DNA from: SIG565 sp045650565
GTDB lineage: Bacteria > Bacillota > Clostridia > Oscillospirales > Acutalibacteraceae
Direction: 5' to 3'
DNA: 43,203 nucleotides
NCBI GenBank assembly: GCA_045650565.1
Contig: JAZRRG010000028.1
Location: 1-43,203 of the forward strand
This document shows, piece by piece, positions 8,514-16,582 of this stretch. Both the position numbers and the translations under genes were made by a program. The stretch's first letter is position 1, and the number at the start of each line of letters is the position of its first letter. Under the pieces are notes generated by a model. It was given only the letters and a program-made list of their open reading frames with translations, did no database searches and had not been told where the DNA came from.

Positions 8514-8534
8514 TGATTTGTCGGGGTGAAGTGT

Positions 8535-9371
8535 ATGACAGTGTATGCAGATGTACTGATAGCAGTTAATACATTTATTAACTTTTTCTTGCTTCTATTA
8601 ACGGCGGTGCTTAATAAGCTGTGCTACAAGCGCCTTCGCATAATATTGGGTGCTTTATCGGGCGGAATTTTAGCTCTCACAATACTTTTACCCGATACGA
8701 ACACCATAATTGATATCCTAATAAAAATCGCTACAGCGTTAATTATGGTAATAATTTCATTCGGCATAATTAGTTTTAAATGCTTTCTAAGAAATGTCCT
8801 TACACTTTTTATAGAATCATACATATTTGCAGGTATTATGCTTGGCATTTGGTACTCATTCAGACCGAAAAATATTATTATAAACAACTCGGTTGTTTAT
8901 TTCGATGTTTCGGTGGCTTTTCTTATTTGTGTAACCGTTATTATATATCTTTGCATAACACTTTTTAGTTCATTATTTAAAAGAAATGCTGTTACCGCAC
9001 AAAAATGCAAGGTTAAATTGATTTTTAATGAACACACAATAAATTTAACCGCCATACTTGATACAGGGAATTCTCTTGAAGACATATTCAATAAAAAAGA
9101 AGTTATAACGGTGGATAATAAGCTGCTTAAAATTCTATGCGGCGGCAAGGAATTATCAAGCGATGAATTTTCTGATAGATATAGAATTTTACCATGCAAA
9201 ACCGTTTCGGGCGACACCGTTTTAGAAGGTGTGCGGTGTGACAAAATGATAATAGATATTTCGGGCGAAAGCTATGAGTTTATTCATCCGGTTGCTTTAT
9301 CATCTAAAACAGAATTTTCGGATGATTTTAATGCTGTTTTAAATGCCGAAATACTAACGAAATTGAGGTAA
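8535..9371 (+). CDS. spoIIGA: SpoIIGA, pro-sigma-E processing protease
   Basis: Membrane aspartic protease that, after a forespore signal, cleaves pro-sigma-E in the mother cell during sporulation. The N-terminal half is five hydrophobic segments (about residues 5-155). The C-terminal cytosolic domain carries the catalytic DTGNSL motif (Asp176). I prefer the ATG at 8535, giving the family-like start MTVYADV, with GGGTGA 6 nt upstream; a GTG at 8526 would add three residues. sigE begins 5 nt after the stop, and GAGGT inside the end of this gene serves as its ribosome site. Confidence 0.94.
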   Translation: MTVYADVLIAVNTFINFFLLLLTAVLNKLCYKRLRIILGALSGGILALTILLPDTNTIIDILIKIATALIMVIISFGIISFKCFLRNVLTLFIESYIFAGIMLGIWYSFRPKNIIINNSVVYFDVSVAFLICVTVIIYLCITLFSSLFKRNAVTAQKCKVKLIFNEHTINLTAILDTGNSLEDIFNKKEVITVDNKLLKILCGGKELSSDEFSDRYRILPCKTVSGDTVLEGVRCDKMIIDISGESYEFIHPVALSSKTEFSDDFNAVLNAEILTKLR

Positions 9372-9376
9372 TATGG

Positions 9377-10084
9377 ATGCTACTATATATAAAGAACTTT
9401 ATACTGAATTTACTGTTTAAAATAGGGTTTATAAGCAGTAGTTATTACATAAACGGCTCACAAACCTTACCGCCACCTCTCACCTTGCAGCAGGAACAGG
9501 ATTTACTTGCCCTTTATGAAACTAAAACCGAATTTGTTAAGGAAAAATTAATTGTACATAACCTGCGTTTAGTGGTTTATATCGCAAGAAAGTTTGATAC
9601 TAACGTAACAAATGTTGAAGATTTAATTTCAATCGGTACCATTGGCTTAATTAAAGCAGTTAATACCTTTTGTCCCCAAAAGAATATAAAACTTGCAACA
9701 TACGCTTCCCGCTGTATTGAAAATGAAATACTAATGTATCTTAGAAAAAACTCGGTTCAAAAATCGGAAATTTCACTGGATGAACCACTTAATATTGATT
9801 GGGACGGAAACGAGCTGCTTTTAACTGATGTTTTAGGCAGTGATGAGGATGAAATTTGCAGAGGGATAGAACAGGATGATGAGAAAATTTTGCTATGTAA
9901 CCTTGTTAATCAGCTGTCACCTCGTGAAAAGCAAATTATTGAAATGAGGTTTGGTCTAAACGGTAAGGATGAGTTAACACAAAAACAGGTTGCTGATTTA
10001 CTCGGAATTTCACAATCATATATATCCCGACTTGAAAAGAGAATAATAGATAAATTAAAAAAACAAATTGAACGAGTTAAATAA
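9377..10084 (+). CDS. sigE: RNA polymerase sigma-E factor (mother cell), pro-form
   Basis: 235 aa. A hydrophobic amphipathic pro-sequence (about residues 1-24) ends at SYYINGS, matching the known SpoIIGA cleavage region. Then come region 2 (NLRLVVYIARKF, EDLISIGTIGLIKAVNTF, KLATYASRCIENEILMYLR) and region 4 (LSPREKQIIEMRFGL, GISQSYISRLEKR), nearly identical to B. subtilis SigE as I remember it. It drives early mother-cell genes such as spoIVA. It sits directly behind its own protease gene. Unlike many relatives, no sigG follows; a terminator and the convergent ppa gene do. Confidence 0.96.
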   Translation: MLLYIKNFILNLLFKIGFISSSYYINGSQTLPPPLTLQQEQDLLALYETKTEFVKEKLIVHNLRLVVYIARKFDTNVTNVEDLISIGTIGLIKAVNTFCPQKNIKLATYASRCIENEILMYLRKNSVQKSEISLDEPLNIDWDGNELLLTDVLGSDEDEICRGIEQDDEKILLCNLVNQLSPREKQIIEMRFGLNGKDELTQKQVADLLGISQSYISRLEKRIIDKLKKQIERVK

Positions 10085-10128
10085 AAAGTATGCACGAGGA
10101 TATAAAACTTCGTGCATACTTTTTATTT
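10081..10128. terminator. Bidirectional terminator between sigE and ppa
   Basis: A 17-bp perfect inverted repeat at 10081-10097 and 10110-10126 with a 12-nt loop, A-rich on one side and T-rich on the other. The left arm begins inside the last codons of sigE. Confidence 0.88.
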
Positions 10129-10137
10129 AATATAAAA

Positions 10138-10668
10138 TTATCTGCAAAAACCTTCAACATAGCGGTCAAGCGATTCAGCAATAACCTTTTCTGCAGCATT
10201 ACGGCTATTTACCTCTTTAGCAACGGCCTCCTTATCCTCAAGTGCCTTATAAACATTAAAAAAGTGCAACATTTCATCGAAAATATGCTTGGGCAATTCG
10301 GATATATCCCTGTATTTGTTGTAGGTTGGGTCCCCAAAGGGTATTGCTATAATTTTTTCATCGTTTCTTCCGCCATCAAGCATCGAGATGTAACCGATGG
10401 GATAACAACGAACGAGTGTTAGCGGCTCAAGTTCTTCTGAACAGAGAACCAATACATCTAATGGGTCATTATCATCTCCAAATGAGCGAGGGATAAAGCC
10501 ATAATTGGCGGGATAATGGGTAGATGTATATAAAACACGGTCCAACATTATAAGCCCGGTTTCCTTATCAAGCTCGTATTTCTTTTTACTGCCTTTTGAG
10601 ATTTCAATGACCGCAACAAAATCATCGGGATTGATTCTTTTTGGGTCAATATCATGCCAAATATTCAT
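10138..10668 (-). CDS. ppa: Inorganic pyrophosphatase, family I
   Basis: Hydrolyses pyrophosphate to phosphate with Mg2+ as cofactor. The signature DDNDPLDVLV is present, along with GYISMLDGG and the lysine- and tyrosine-rich active-site region. I chose the ATG at 10668 (176 aa) because the GGAGG inside the upstream in-frame ATG codons (10671-10680) is then a ribosome site 5 nt away; starting at 10680 would leave no site. It lies 36 bp downstream of mgtE on the same strand with no terminator seen between, so the two are probably co-transcribed. Pairing a Mg transporter with a Mg-dependent enzyme is suggestive only. Confidence 0.93.
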   Translation of the reverse strand: MNIWHDIDPKRINPDDFVAVIEISKGSKKKYELDKETGLIMLDRVLYTSTHYPANYGFIPRSFGDDNDPLDVLVLCSEELEPLTLVRCYPIGYISMLDGGRNDEKIIAIPFGDPTYNKYRDISELPKHIFDEMLHFFNVYKALEDKEAVAKEVNSRNAAEKVIAESLDRYVEGFCR

Positions 10669-10704
10669 AAAATCCTCCATTCTTTCATTTAAAACGATGA
10701 ATCA

Positions 10705-12069
10705 TTATATACATAAAAAAAATGTTGCAAAGCCAAAATAAACAACCAAAACAATAATATCAACTGCCGTTGTAATAATGGGACTTGCCATAACCGCCGG
10801 GTCAAGACCAATTCTATTTGCGAGTAGAGGTAGCGCCGAACCAACACATTTAGCAACGATTATTGTCAGTAATAGGGTTAAGCTGACAATAAGATTGTCA
10901 ATTAGTGTTACATTGTTGCCAAAAATAGCAACATCCACAAGTATAACCTTAATGAAATTTACAGCTGCCAAGATAAGTCCGCAGACAAATGCAACTCGCA
11001 ATTCCTTCCAAATAACCCGTAATACATCCTTGAACTGAATTTCTTTGATGGAAATCGCACGAATAATTGTGGCAGAAGACTGTCCTCCCGAATTACCTGC
11101 AGTGCCCATAAGCATCGGTATAAAGGCAATTAGGGCAGGGAATAGTGTTAAGCGACTTTCAAAACCAGAAATAATTAGACCCGTAAAGGTGCCCGAAATC
11201 ATAAGTAACAAAAGCCACGGGAAACGCACCTTAAAGGTTTCAAAAATACCTGTTTTTAAATAGGTTTTATCGGTTGGTGTAATAGCCGCCATTATTTCAA
11301 TATCCTCGGTTGTTTCCTCTTGTATTACTTCGAGTACATCATCAACCGTTACTATGCCAACCAGTCGCTTTTCGTTATCGACAACAGGCATCGCCAAAAG
11401 ACCATACTTTTTAAACGCCATCGCAACACTTTCCTGATCCTCATCGGTAGTGACTGAAAGGGGATTAGTGTCCATTAAATCGCAAATTTTTTCCTTTGGA
11501 TTAGCAATTATTAAGGTGCGCAAGGATATTGTTCCTAAAAGCACTCTGTCATTTTGTGTTACATAACAAGTGTTAACGGTTTCCTTATCAATACCCGTTT
11601 TGCGAATATGCAAAATTGCATCATTTACCGTAAGTTCCGATTTTAAATCAACAAATTCGGTAGTCATAACACTACCTGCACTGTCCTCGGGATATTTGAG
11701 TAAAAGATTAATGTCGTTACGCATTTCAGGGTCGGCATGCTTTAATATGCGCTTAACAACATTAGCGGGCATTTCTTCGATTATATCAACTGCATCATCG
11801 GCATACAGCTCACTCAAAACATCTTTAAGTTCTCGGTCAGAAAACCCTTTAATAAGAATTTCCTGCATATCACTGTCAAGCTCAACAAAGGTATCAGCCG
11901 CCAACTCTTTAGGCAGTAATCTAAAAATTTTAAGCAAAACATCCGATGGGAATTCCTCGAAAATTCCTGCAATATCAGCGCCGTTCATTGTGATTAAAAT
12001 TTGTTTAATTGCGCCAAATTTCTTATTAGAGATAAGCTCTAAAATTTCTTGTATTACAAAAGTGTTCAT
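10705..12069 (-). CDS. mgtE: MgtE-family magnesium channel
   Basis: 454 aa. Cytosolic MgtE N domain of helical repeats (about 1-130), paired CBS domains (about 130-255) that sense cytosolic Mg2+, then five membrane helices (about 280-454). The pore and selectivity region includes GTAGNSGGQSSATIIRA and GLDPAVMASPI. Length and order are typical, and the Mg-gating acidic residues of the N and CBS domains appear conserved. Ribosome site GGAGG with an 8-nt gap. The 5' region holds a strong promoter, a 26-codon leader ORF and a possible anti-Shine-Dalgarno hairpin, so expression is likely controlled at translation. Confidence 0.94.
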   Translation of the reverse strand: MNTFVIQEILELISNKKFGAIKQILITMNGADIAGIFEEFPSDVLLKIFRLLPKELAADTFVELDSDMQEILIKGFSDRELKDVLSELYADDAVDIIEEMPANVVKRILKHADPEMRNDINLLLKYPEDSAGSVMTTEFVDLKSELTVNDAILHIRKTGIDKETVNTCYVTQNDRVLLGTISLRTLIIANPKEKICDLMDTNPLSVTTDEDQESVAMAFKKYGLLAMPVVDNEKRLVGIVTVDDVLEVIQEETTEDIEIMAAITPTDKTYLKTGIFETFKVRFPWLLLLMISGTFTGLIISGFESRLTLFPALIAFIPMLMGTAGNSGGQSSATIIRAISIKEIQFKDVLRVIWKELRVAFVCGLILAAVNFIKVILVDVAIFGNNVTLIDNLIVSLTLLLTIIVAKCVGSALPLLANRIGLDPAVMASPIITTAVDIIVLVVYFGFATFFLCI

Positions 12070-12071
12070 GG

Positions 12072-12114
12072 GTCTTTTCCTCCTTTATTAAATAAATACG
12101 AATAGGAGTAAGAC
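12072..12114 (-). promoter_or_regulatory. Possible anti-Shine-Dalgarno hairpin before mgtE
   Basis: On the - strand, GTCTTACTCC (12105-12114) can pair with GGAGGAAAAGAC (12072-12083): GTCTT with AAGAC and CTCC with GGAG of the mgtE ribosome site, leaving a small internal loop. The arm starts 11 nt after the leader ORF stop, where a ribosome paused at the end of the leader would cover it. Confidence 0.5.
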
Positions 12115-12125
12115 ACAAAGCTGAT

Positions 12126-12206
12126 TTATTTAACAGACGCATCGATATACGCCGATAAATAAATATTTCGTAAATGATTTGTGCCATTACCGGAATCCGC
12201 GTCCAT
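12126..12206 (-). CDS. Putative 26-aa leader peptide of mgtE
   Basis: ATG at 12204-12206 with a good ribosome site (AGAGGTGA, 12212-12219) 5 nt away. The product begins MDADSGNGTN and ends DASVK, followed by TAA at 12126-12128. It lies between the promoter (12237-12265) and mgtE. The transcript segments at its two ends, GGACGC (12199-12204) and GCGTCT (12135-12140), can pair with one G-U, so translating ribosomes would alter the fold. I know of no homologue. The acidic start recalls leader peptides that destabilise ribosomes at low Mg2+, such as Salmonella MgtL, but that is analogy only. Confidence 0.5.
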   Translation of the reverse strand: MDADSGNGTNHLRNIYLSAYIDASVK

Positions 12207-12236
12207 TAAATTCACCTCTAAAAATTATTTTTTCAT

Positions 12237-12265
12237 ATTTTACCACTCTTTTTTGTTTGTGTCAA
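12237..12265 (-). promoter_or_regulatory. Sigma-A promoter of the mgtE leader
   Basis: On the - strand, TTGACA (12260-12265), 17-nt spacer, TAAAAT (12237-12242). The start of transcription is near 12230, about 24 nt before the leader ATG and 160 nt before mgtE. Confidence 0.8.
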
Positions 12266-12309
12266 CGTAGAAATATCATAATAATATATTATATATGCTT
12301 TCAATATTA

Positions 12310-12338
12310 TTGACATTAAAGGAAATTTGTGATAATAT
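12310..12338 (+). promoter_or_regulatory. Sigma-A promoter of lysC-lysA
   Basis: TTGACA (12310-12315), 17-nt spacer, TAATAT (12333-12338). The start near 12345 leaves a leader of only about 34 nt, too short for a lysine riboswitch. Confidence 0.75.
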
Positions 12339-12378
12339 TTTACCGATTAAACCAACTTTTATTTTGGGGGAATTTTTT

Positions 12379-13704
12379 ATGCTTAAGGTTTTAAAATTTG
12401 GCGGTAGCTCATTAGCCGATGCAAATCAGTTTAAAAAGGTTGCCGAAATCATTAAAGCAGAGAAGGAGAGGCGCTATATTGTAGCATCAGCTCCAGGTAA
12501 ACGTTTTTCGGCAGACATTAAGGTTACCGATATGCTTCTTGAATGCTTTGAGAATTCGTACGACACGGCCGCATCCGACCGTTTGTTTGAGAATATTAAA
12601 AAACGCTATAATGATATTATAGCCGATTTGGGATTAGATTTTTCACTTGAAGAAGACTTCAATAATATTAAAACTGCAATTAATAATCACGCTGGTCGTG
12701 ATTTTTTAGCAAGTCGTGGTGAGTATTTATCTGCAAAGGTTCTTGCAAATTTCTTGGGTTATCCCTTTATTGATGCGGGTTCCTGCATCTTCTTTAACGA
12801 AAACGGAACGCTTAATACAGAAAAAACAAACGAAAAAATTTCTCATATTTTATCACGTTATGATTATGCAGTAATACCCGGTTTTTATGGCTCTATGCCA
12901 AACGGCACCATAAAGACCTTTACTCGTGGCGGCTCGGATATTACGGGTTCATTAATTGCACGTGGCGTTAACGCCGATATTTACGAGAACTGGACGGATG
13001 TTTCGGGCTTATTGATGATTGACCCTAAAATTGTAGATAACCCCTGTAAAGTAAGCGAAATTACCTATAGGGAGCTTCGTGAGTTATCTTATATGGGCGC
13101 TACTGTTTTGCACGAGGATGCAATTTTCCCGGTACGCATCGCCGATATACCGATAAACATTCGCAACACAAACGCTCCTGAAGACAGCGGTACTATGATA
13201 GTTTCAAAGGCAGTTACCGATTCGAGCGAATATACCATCACCGGTATTGCGGGTATGAAGGGCTTTACCGCCATTTATATCGAAAAGGATATGATGAACT
13301 CCGAGGTGGGTTTTACTCGCCGTGTGCTTGAGACCCTTGAGGACCACAATATTTGCTTCGAGCATTTACCGTCAGGCATTGATACAATGTCTATTGTATT
13401 ACGCTCGGCTGATATTAAAGAGTTTAAGGGCAACATCACCGCTGACATTGTTAAGAGTGTTAACCCTGACTCCATAACGTTGTTTGAAAATCTTGCCTTG
13501 ATTGCCGTTGTTGGCCGTGGTATGATTCGTGCAACAGGTACTGCATCAAAGATTTTTTCAGCATTAGCTGAAGCGAATATAAATATCCGTATGATTGACC
13601 AGGGCTCAAGTGAGATAAATATTATCATAGGCGTTGAAGAAAAAGACTATAAAAACGCAATGAAAGCTATTTACAATAAGTTTGTTAATGAGGGCAAAAA
13701 TTAA
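12379..13704 (+). CDS. lysC: Aspartate kinase
   Basis: Phosphorylates aspartate, the first step towards lysine, threonine and methionine. 441 aa from the ATG at 12379, which has GGGGG at 12366-12370 before it; an in-frame upstream ATG (12295) lies before the promoter and is rejected. Motifs: KFGGSS at the N-terminus, SRGEYLSAK, FTRGGSDITGS, then two ACT domains in the last third (GMKGFTAIYIEK, AVVGRGM, INIRMIDQGSSEINI), which usually bind an allosteric amino acid. It overlaps lysA by one base (TAATG). No leader riboswitch, so feedback is probably at the protein level. Confidence 0.94.
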   Translation: MLKVLKFGGSSLADANQFKKVAEIIKAEKERRYIVASAPGKRFSADIKVTDMLLECFENSYDTAASDRLFENIKKRYNDIIADLGLDFSLEEDFNNIKTAINNHAGRDFLASRGEYLSAKVLANFLGYPFIDAGSCIFFNENGTLNTEKTNEKISHILSRYDYAVIPGFYGSMPNGTIKTFTRGGSDITGSLIARGVNADIYENWTDVSGLLMIDPKIVDNPCKVSEITYRELRELSYMGATVLHEDAIFPVRIADIPINIRNTNAPEDSGTMIVSKAVTDSSEYTITGIAGMKGFTAIYIEKDMMNSEVGFTRRVLETLEDHNICFEHLPSGIDTMSIVLRSADIKEFKGNITADIVKSVNPDSITLFENLALIAVVGRGMIRATGTASKIFSALAEANINIRMIDQGSSEINIIIGVEEKDYKNAMKAIYNKFVNEGKN

Positions 13705-14999
13705 TGATTTGTGATAACATTTCGGTGAACAATGAGGGCAACCTCACATTTGCCAAGCAGGATGTAACAGTTTTGGCTAAGGAATATGGCACACCGCTAT
13801 ATTTAATGGATGAACAGCGAATCAGACATAATTGTCGTTTGTATGTTAATTCAATGCGCAAAAACTTCGGTGAAAATTTTGCCGTATTATATGCCAGCAA
13901 GGCAAACTGTTTCAAGCGTATTTACCAAATAATTGCAGAAGAGGGAATGTGTGCCGATGTTGTATCATCAGGTGAAATTTATACTGCCTTAAAAGCGGGA
14001 TTTCCGCTTAGTAACACCTATTTTCACTGCAATAATAAAACCGATTTTGATATTCGTTTTGCTATCGAAAACGGTGTGGGACACCTTGTTGTTGATGGTA
14101 CCGATGAGCTAATTGCAATTAACGATATTGCAAAGTCTGTTGGTCACTGCCAAAAAGTTTTGTTAAGACTCACACCGGGAATCGATACTCACACCTATGA
14201 AGCCGTCAATACAGGTAAGGTTGATTCGAAATTTGGCACTGCCATTGAAACTGGTCAAGCCCAAGAACTTGTGAAACTCGCTTTAGAGCTTAAAAATATT
14301 AAGCTTTGCGGTTTTCATTGCCACATTGGTTCTATGGTGTTTGATTCTGATACCTTTATTCGTGGCGCTGAGATTATGCTACTGTTTATACTAAAAATGT
14401 TTAAACAGTACGGTTTTGTTACCGAGCAGTTAGACCTCGGTGGTGGTTACGGTGTTCGTTATACTGAATCAGACCCCTTTATTGATATTGAGGATAATAT
14501 TACACAGGTTGCTGATTTTCTGAAATCAAAGGCGAAAGAGCTTGGCGTTGCTTTACCTAAAATTTTAATGGAACCTGGTCGCAGCATAGTAGCCGATGCG
14601 GGTATGACCGTTTATACTGTAGGTTCCGTTAAAGAAATACCCGGATATAAAAACTATATTTCGGTTGATGGCGGTATGAGTGACAACCCTCGTTTTGCAC
14701 TCTATGGCTCTGAATACACCGTTTTTCTAGCCAACAAAATGAACGAAAACCGTGATTTCGCCTGCGATTTAGTTGGTCGTTGCTGCGAAAGCGGTGATAT
14801 TATTCAGCCAAAAGTAACATTACCTAAAGCTGAGCGTGGTGATATAGTTGCCGTATGCACTACAGGCGCCTATAATTACTCAATGTCTATGAACTATAAT
14901 CGCATTACTCGTCCGCCGATAGTTATGCTTAATAAGAATAAAAACTACCTTGCGGTTAAGCGTGAAACCTTGGATGATATAATTTTAAACGACTGCTAA
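13704..14999 (+). CDS. lysA: Diaminopimelate decarboxylase
   Basis: PLP enzyme of fold III that converts meso-diaminopimelate to lysine and CO2, the last step of lysine synthesis. 431 aa. PLP-binding Lys66 in LYASKAN, HCHIGS, GGGYGVRY phosphate loop, EPGRSIVADAG, the catalytic Cys region RCCESGD, and GAYNYSM. The start overlaps the stop of lysC by one base, indicating coupled translation. Alanine racemase or ornithine decarboxylase relatives are excluded by the CESGD and GAYNYSM motifs. Confidence 0.95.
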   Translation: MICDNISVNNEGNLTFAKQDVTVLAKEYGTPLYLMDEQRIRHNCRLYVNSMRKNFGENFAVLYASKANCFKRIYQIIAEEGMCADVVSSGEIYTALKAGFPLSNTYFHCNNKTDFDIRFAIENGVGHLVVDGTDELIAINDIAKSVGHCQKVLLRLTPGIDTHTYEAVNTGKVDSKFGTAIETGQAQELVKLALELKNIKLCGFHCHIGSMVFDSDTFIRGAEIMLLFILKMFKQYGFVTEQLDLGGGYGVRYTESDPFIDIEDNITQVADFLKSKAKELGVALPKILMEPGRSIVADAGMTVYTVGSVKEIPGYKNYISVDGGMSDNPRFALYGSEYTVFLANKMNENRDFACDLVGRCCESGDIIQPKVTLPKAERGDIVAVCTTGAYNYSMSMNYNRITRPPIVMLNKNKNYLAVKRETLDDIILNDC

Positions 15000-15070
15000 A
15001 TTTAATGTAATAAATAAAATTCTCTGCACATATTCTTTAGTAACAAATGGAATATTGCGGAGGATTTTTT

Positions 15071-16552
15071 ATGTTAACACAAACAAACATATATAAAGAC
15101 ATAGCTCAACGAACTAACGGAGATATTTATATCGGCGTTGTAGGACCTGTCAGAACAGGTAAATCAACCTTTATTAAGCAGTTTATGGATAAGCTGATAT
15201 TACCCAATATTAAGGGCGAGTATCAGAAAGAACGGGCAAACGATGAACTGCCGCAATCGGCTGCAGGTCGAACAATAATGACCACAGAACCAAAATTTAT
15301 TCCGGAAAACGCTGTAGAAATTGTTATTGATGATAAGGCAAGTCTTAATGTACGCCTTATAGACTGTGTTGGCTATATAGTTCCAAGTTCCCTTGGCTAC
15401 ATCGAGGGAGACCAACCTCGTATGGTAATGACTCCTTGGCATGAACAACCGATTCCATTTAATATGGCTGCCGAGATTGGCACAAAAAAGGTAATAACCG
15501 AGCACTCAACAATTGGGCTTGTTATTACAACCGATGGAAGTATTAGTGATATACCTCGTGAAGAGTATGCCGAGGCGGAGGAAAGAGTTATTTTAGAGCT
15601 AAAGGAAATTAACAAGCCGTTTATAGTTATACTTAACTGTATGTATCCCGATGCTGTAGAAGCTAAAAATTTAGCTTGTGAGCTCTCAAAAAAATATGGT
15701 GTTACCGTTTTACCGTTAAACTGTTTGGAGCTTTCCCATGATAATATCAAGGATATTTTATCAAAAATACTTTATGAATTTCCTATTAAGGAGATTGACC
15801 TTGGTTTACCGCTATGGATTAACTCATTACCGGTTAATCACTGGCTACGCTCAAGCATTACCGATTATATAAAACAATCAACCGATGGTATATCAAAAAT
15901 CCGTGATATTGGCTCATTTGGCACAAATATGATTAAAAACGAGTATGTCGAGGACTCATCGGTTAAAAGCATAGACTTGGGTAGGGGACTGGCAAATGTT
16001 AAAATCAGTATAAATAAAAACTTATTCTATAAAATTCTTGCCGAATCAACAGGAATTGAAATTGATGGCGAAAACGAACTGCTTGATACTTTGATTGAAC
16101 TTGCAAATATTAAAAAAGAGTATATGCGCTACAAGGATGCTTTAGATGAGGTTGAGGCAACGGGTTACGGTATTGTGATGCCAACCATTGATGAATTATC
16201 ATTAGAGGAACCGGAAATAATGCGCCAAGGCGGTCGCTACGGAGTTCGGCTTCGTGCATCAGCTCCTTCAATCCATATGATGAAGGCAAATATTACAACC
16301 GAGGTAAGCCCAATAGTCGGCAGCGAAAAACAGAGTGAAGATTTGATAATGTATTTGCTTAGCGAATTTGAAGAAAATCCGGTAAAGATTTGGGAGTCAA
16401 ATATATTTGGTAAATCGCTTAATGAGCTTGTAAACGAAGGGTTGCACACTAAATTAGCACATATGCCGAGTGATGCGAGAATGCGACTTCAAGAAACGCT
16501 TGAAAGGGTTATTAACGAGGGTTGTAACGGCTTAGTTTGTATAATTTTATAA
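15071..16552 (+). CDS. spoIVA: SpoIVA, spore coat morphogenetic ATPase
   Basis: Forms the basement layer of the spore coat around the forespore; it binds and hydrolyses ATP to polymerise. 493 aa from the ATG at 15071, set by GGAGG at 15059-15063. Walker A GPVRTGKST at residues 25-33, then IDCVGYIVPSS and the family-typical EHSTIGLVITTDGSI. The conserved C-terminus ends in a GCNGLVCII-type segment, as in other SpoIVA. It is normally transcribed by sigma-E. CATATTCT at 15029-15036 is a poor match to a sigma-E -10, and I could not confirm a -35. No terminator separates it from lysA. Confidence 0.96.
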   Translation: MLTQTNIYKDIAQRTNGDIYIGVVGPVRTGKSTFIKQFMDKLILPNIKGEYQKERANDELPQSAAGRTIMTTEPKFIPENAVEIVIDDKASLNVRLIDCVGYIVPSSLGYIEGDQPRMVMTPWHEQPIPFNMAAEIGTKKVITEHSTIGLVITTDGSISDIPREEYAEAEERVILELKEINKPFIVILNCMYPDAVEAKNLACELSKKYGVTVLPLNCLELSHDNIKDILSKILYEFPIKEIDLGLPLWINSLPVNHWLRSSITDYIKQSTDGISKIRDIGSFGTNMIKNEYVEDSSVKSIDLGRGLANVKISINKNLFYKILAESTGIEIDGENELLDTLIELANIKKEYMRYKDALDEVEATGYGIVMPTIDELSLEEPEIMRQGGRYGVRLRASAPSIHMMKANITTEVSPIVGSEKQSEDLIMYLLSEFEENPVKIWESNIFGKSLNELVNEGLHTKLAHMPSDARMRLQETLERVINEGCNGLVCIIL

Positions 16553-16554
16553 GA

Positions 16555-16582
16555 AAAATCCGCAGTTTTTACTGCGGATTTT
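16555..16582. terminator. Terminator shared by spoIVA and xer
   Basis: A perfect 12-bp inverted repeat (AAAATCCGCAGT at 16555-16566, complement at 16571-16582) with a 4-nt loop. The right arm contains the stop codon and last codons of the convergent recombinase gene. Confidence 0.88.

Noticed and set aside
10090..10422. 110-codon + strand ORF opposite ppa
   Set aside because: It starts inside the terminator stem and lies antisense to a clear pyrophosphatase gene.
12070..12236. M-box (ykoK) magnesium riboswitch before mgtE
   Set aside because: The conserved M-box core segments are absent; the region instead reads as a short ORF with a ribosome site.
12295..12378. Longer N-terminus for aspartate kinase
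   Set aside because: The upstream ATG precedes the promoter -35, and the extension is unlike the family; the ATG at 12379 has a ribosome site and begins at the conserved KFGGSS strand.
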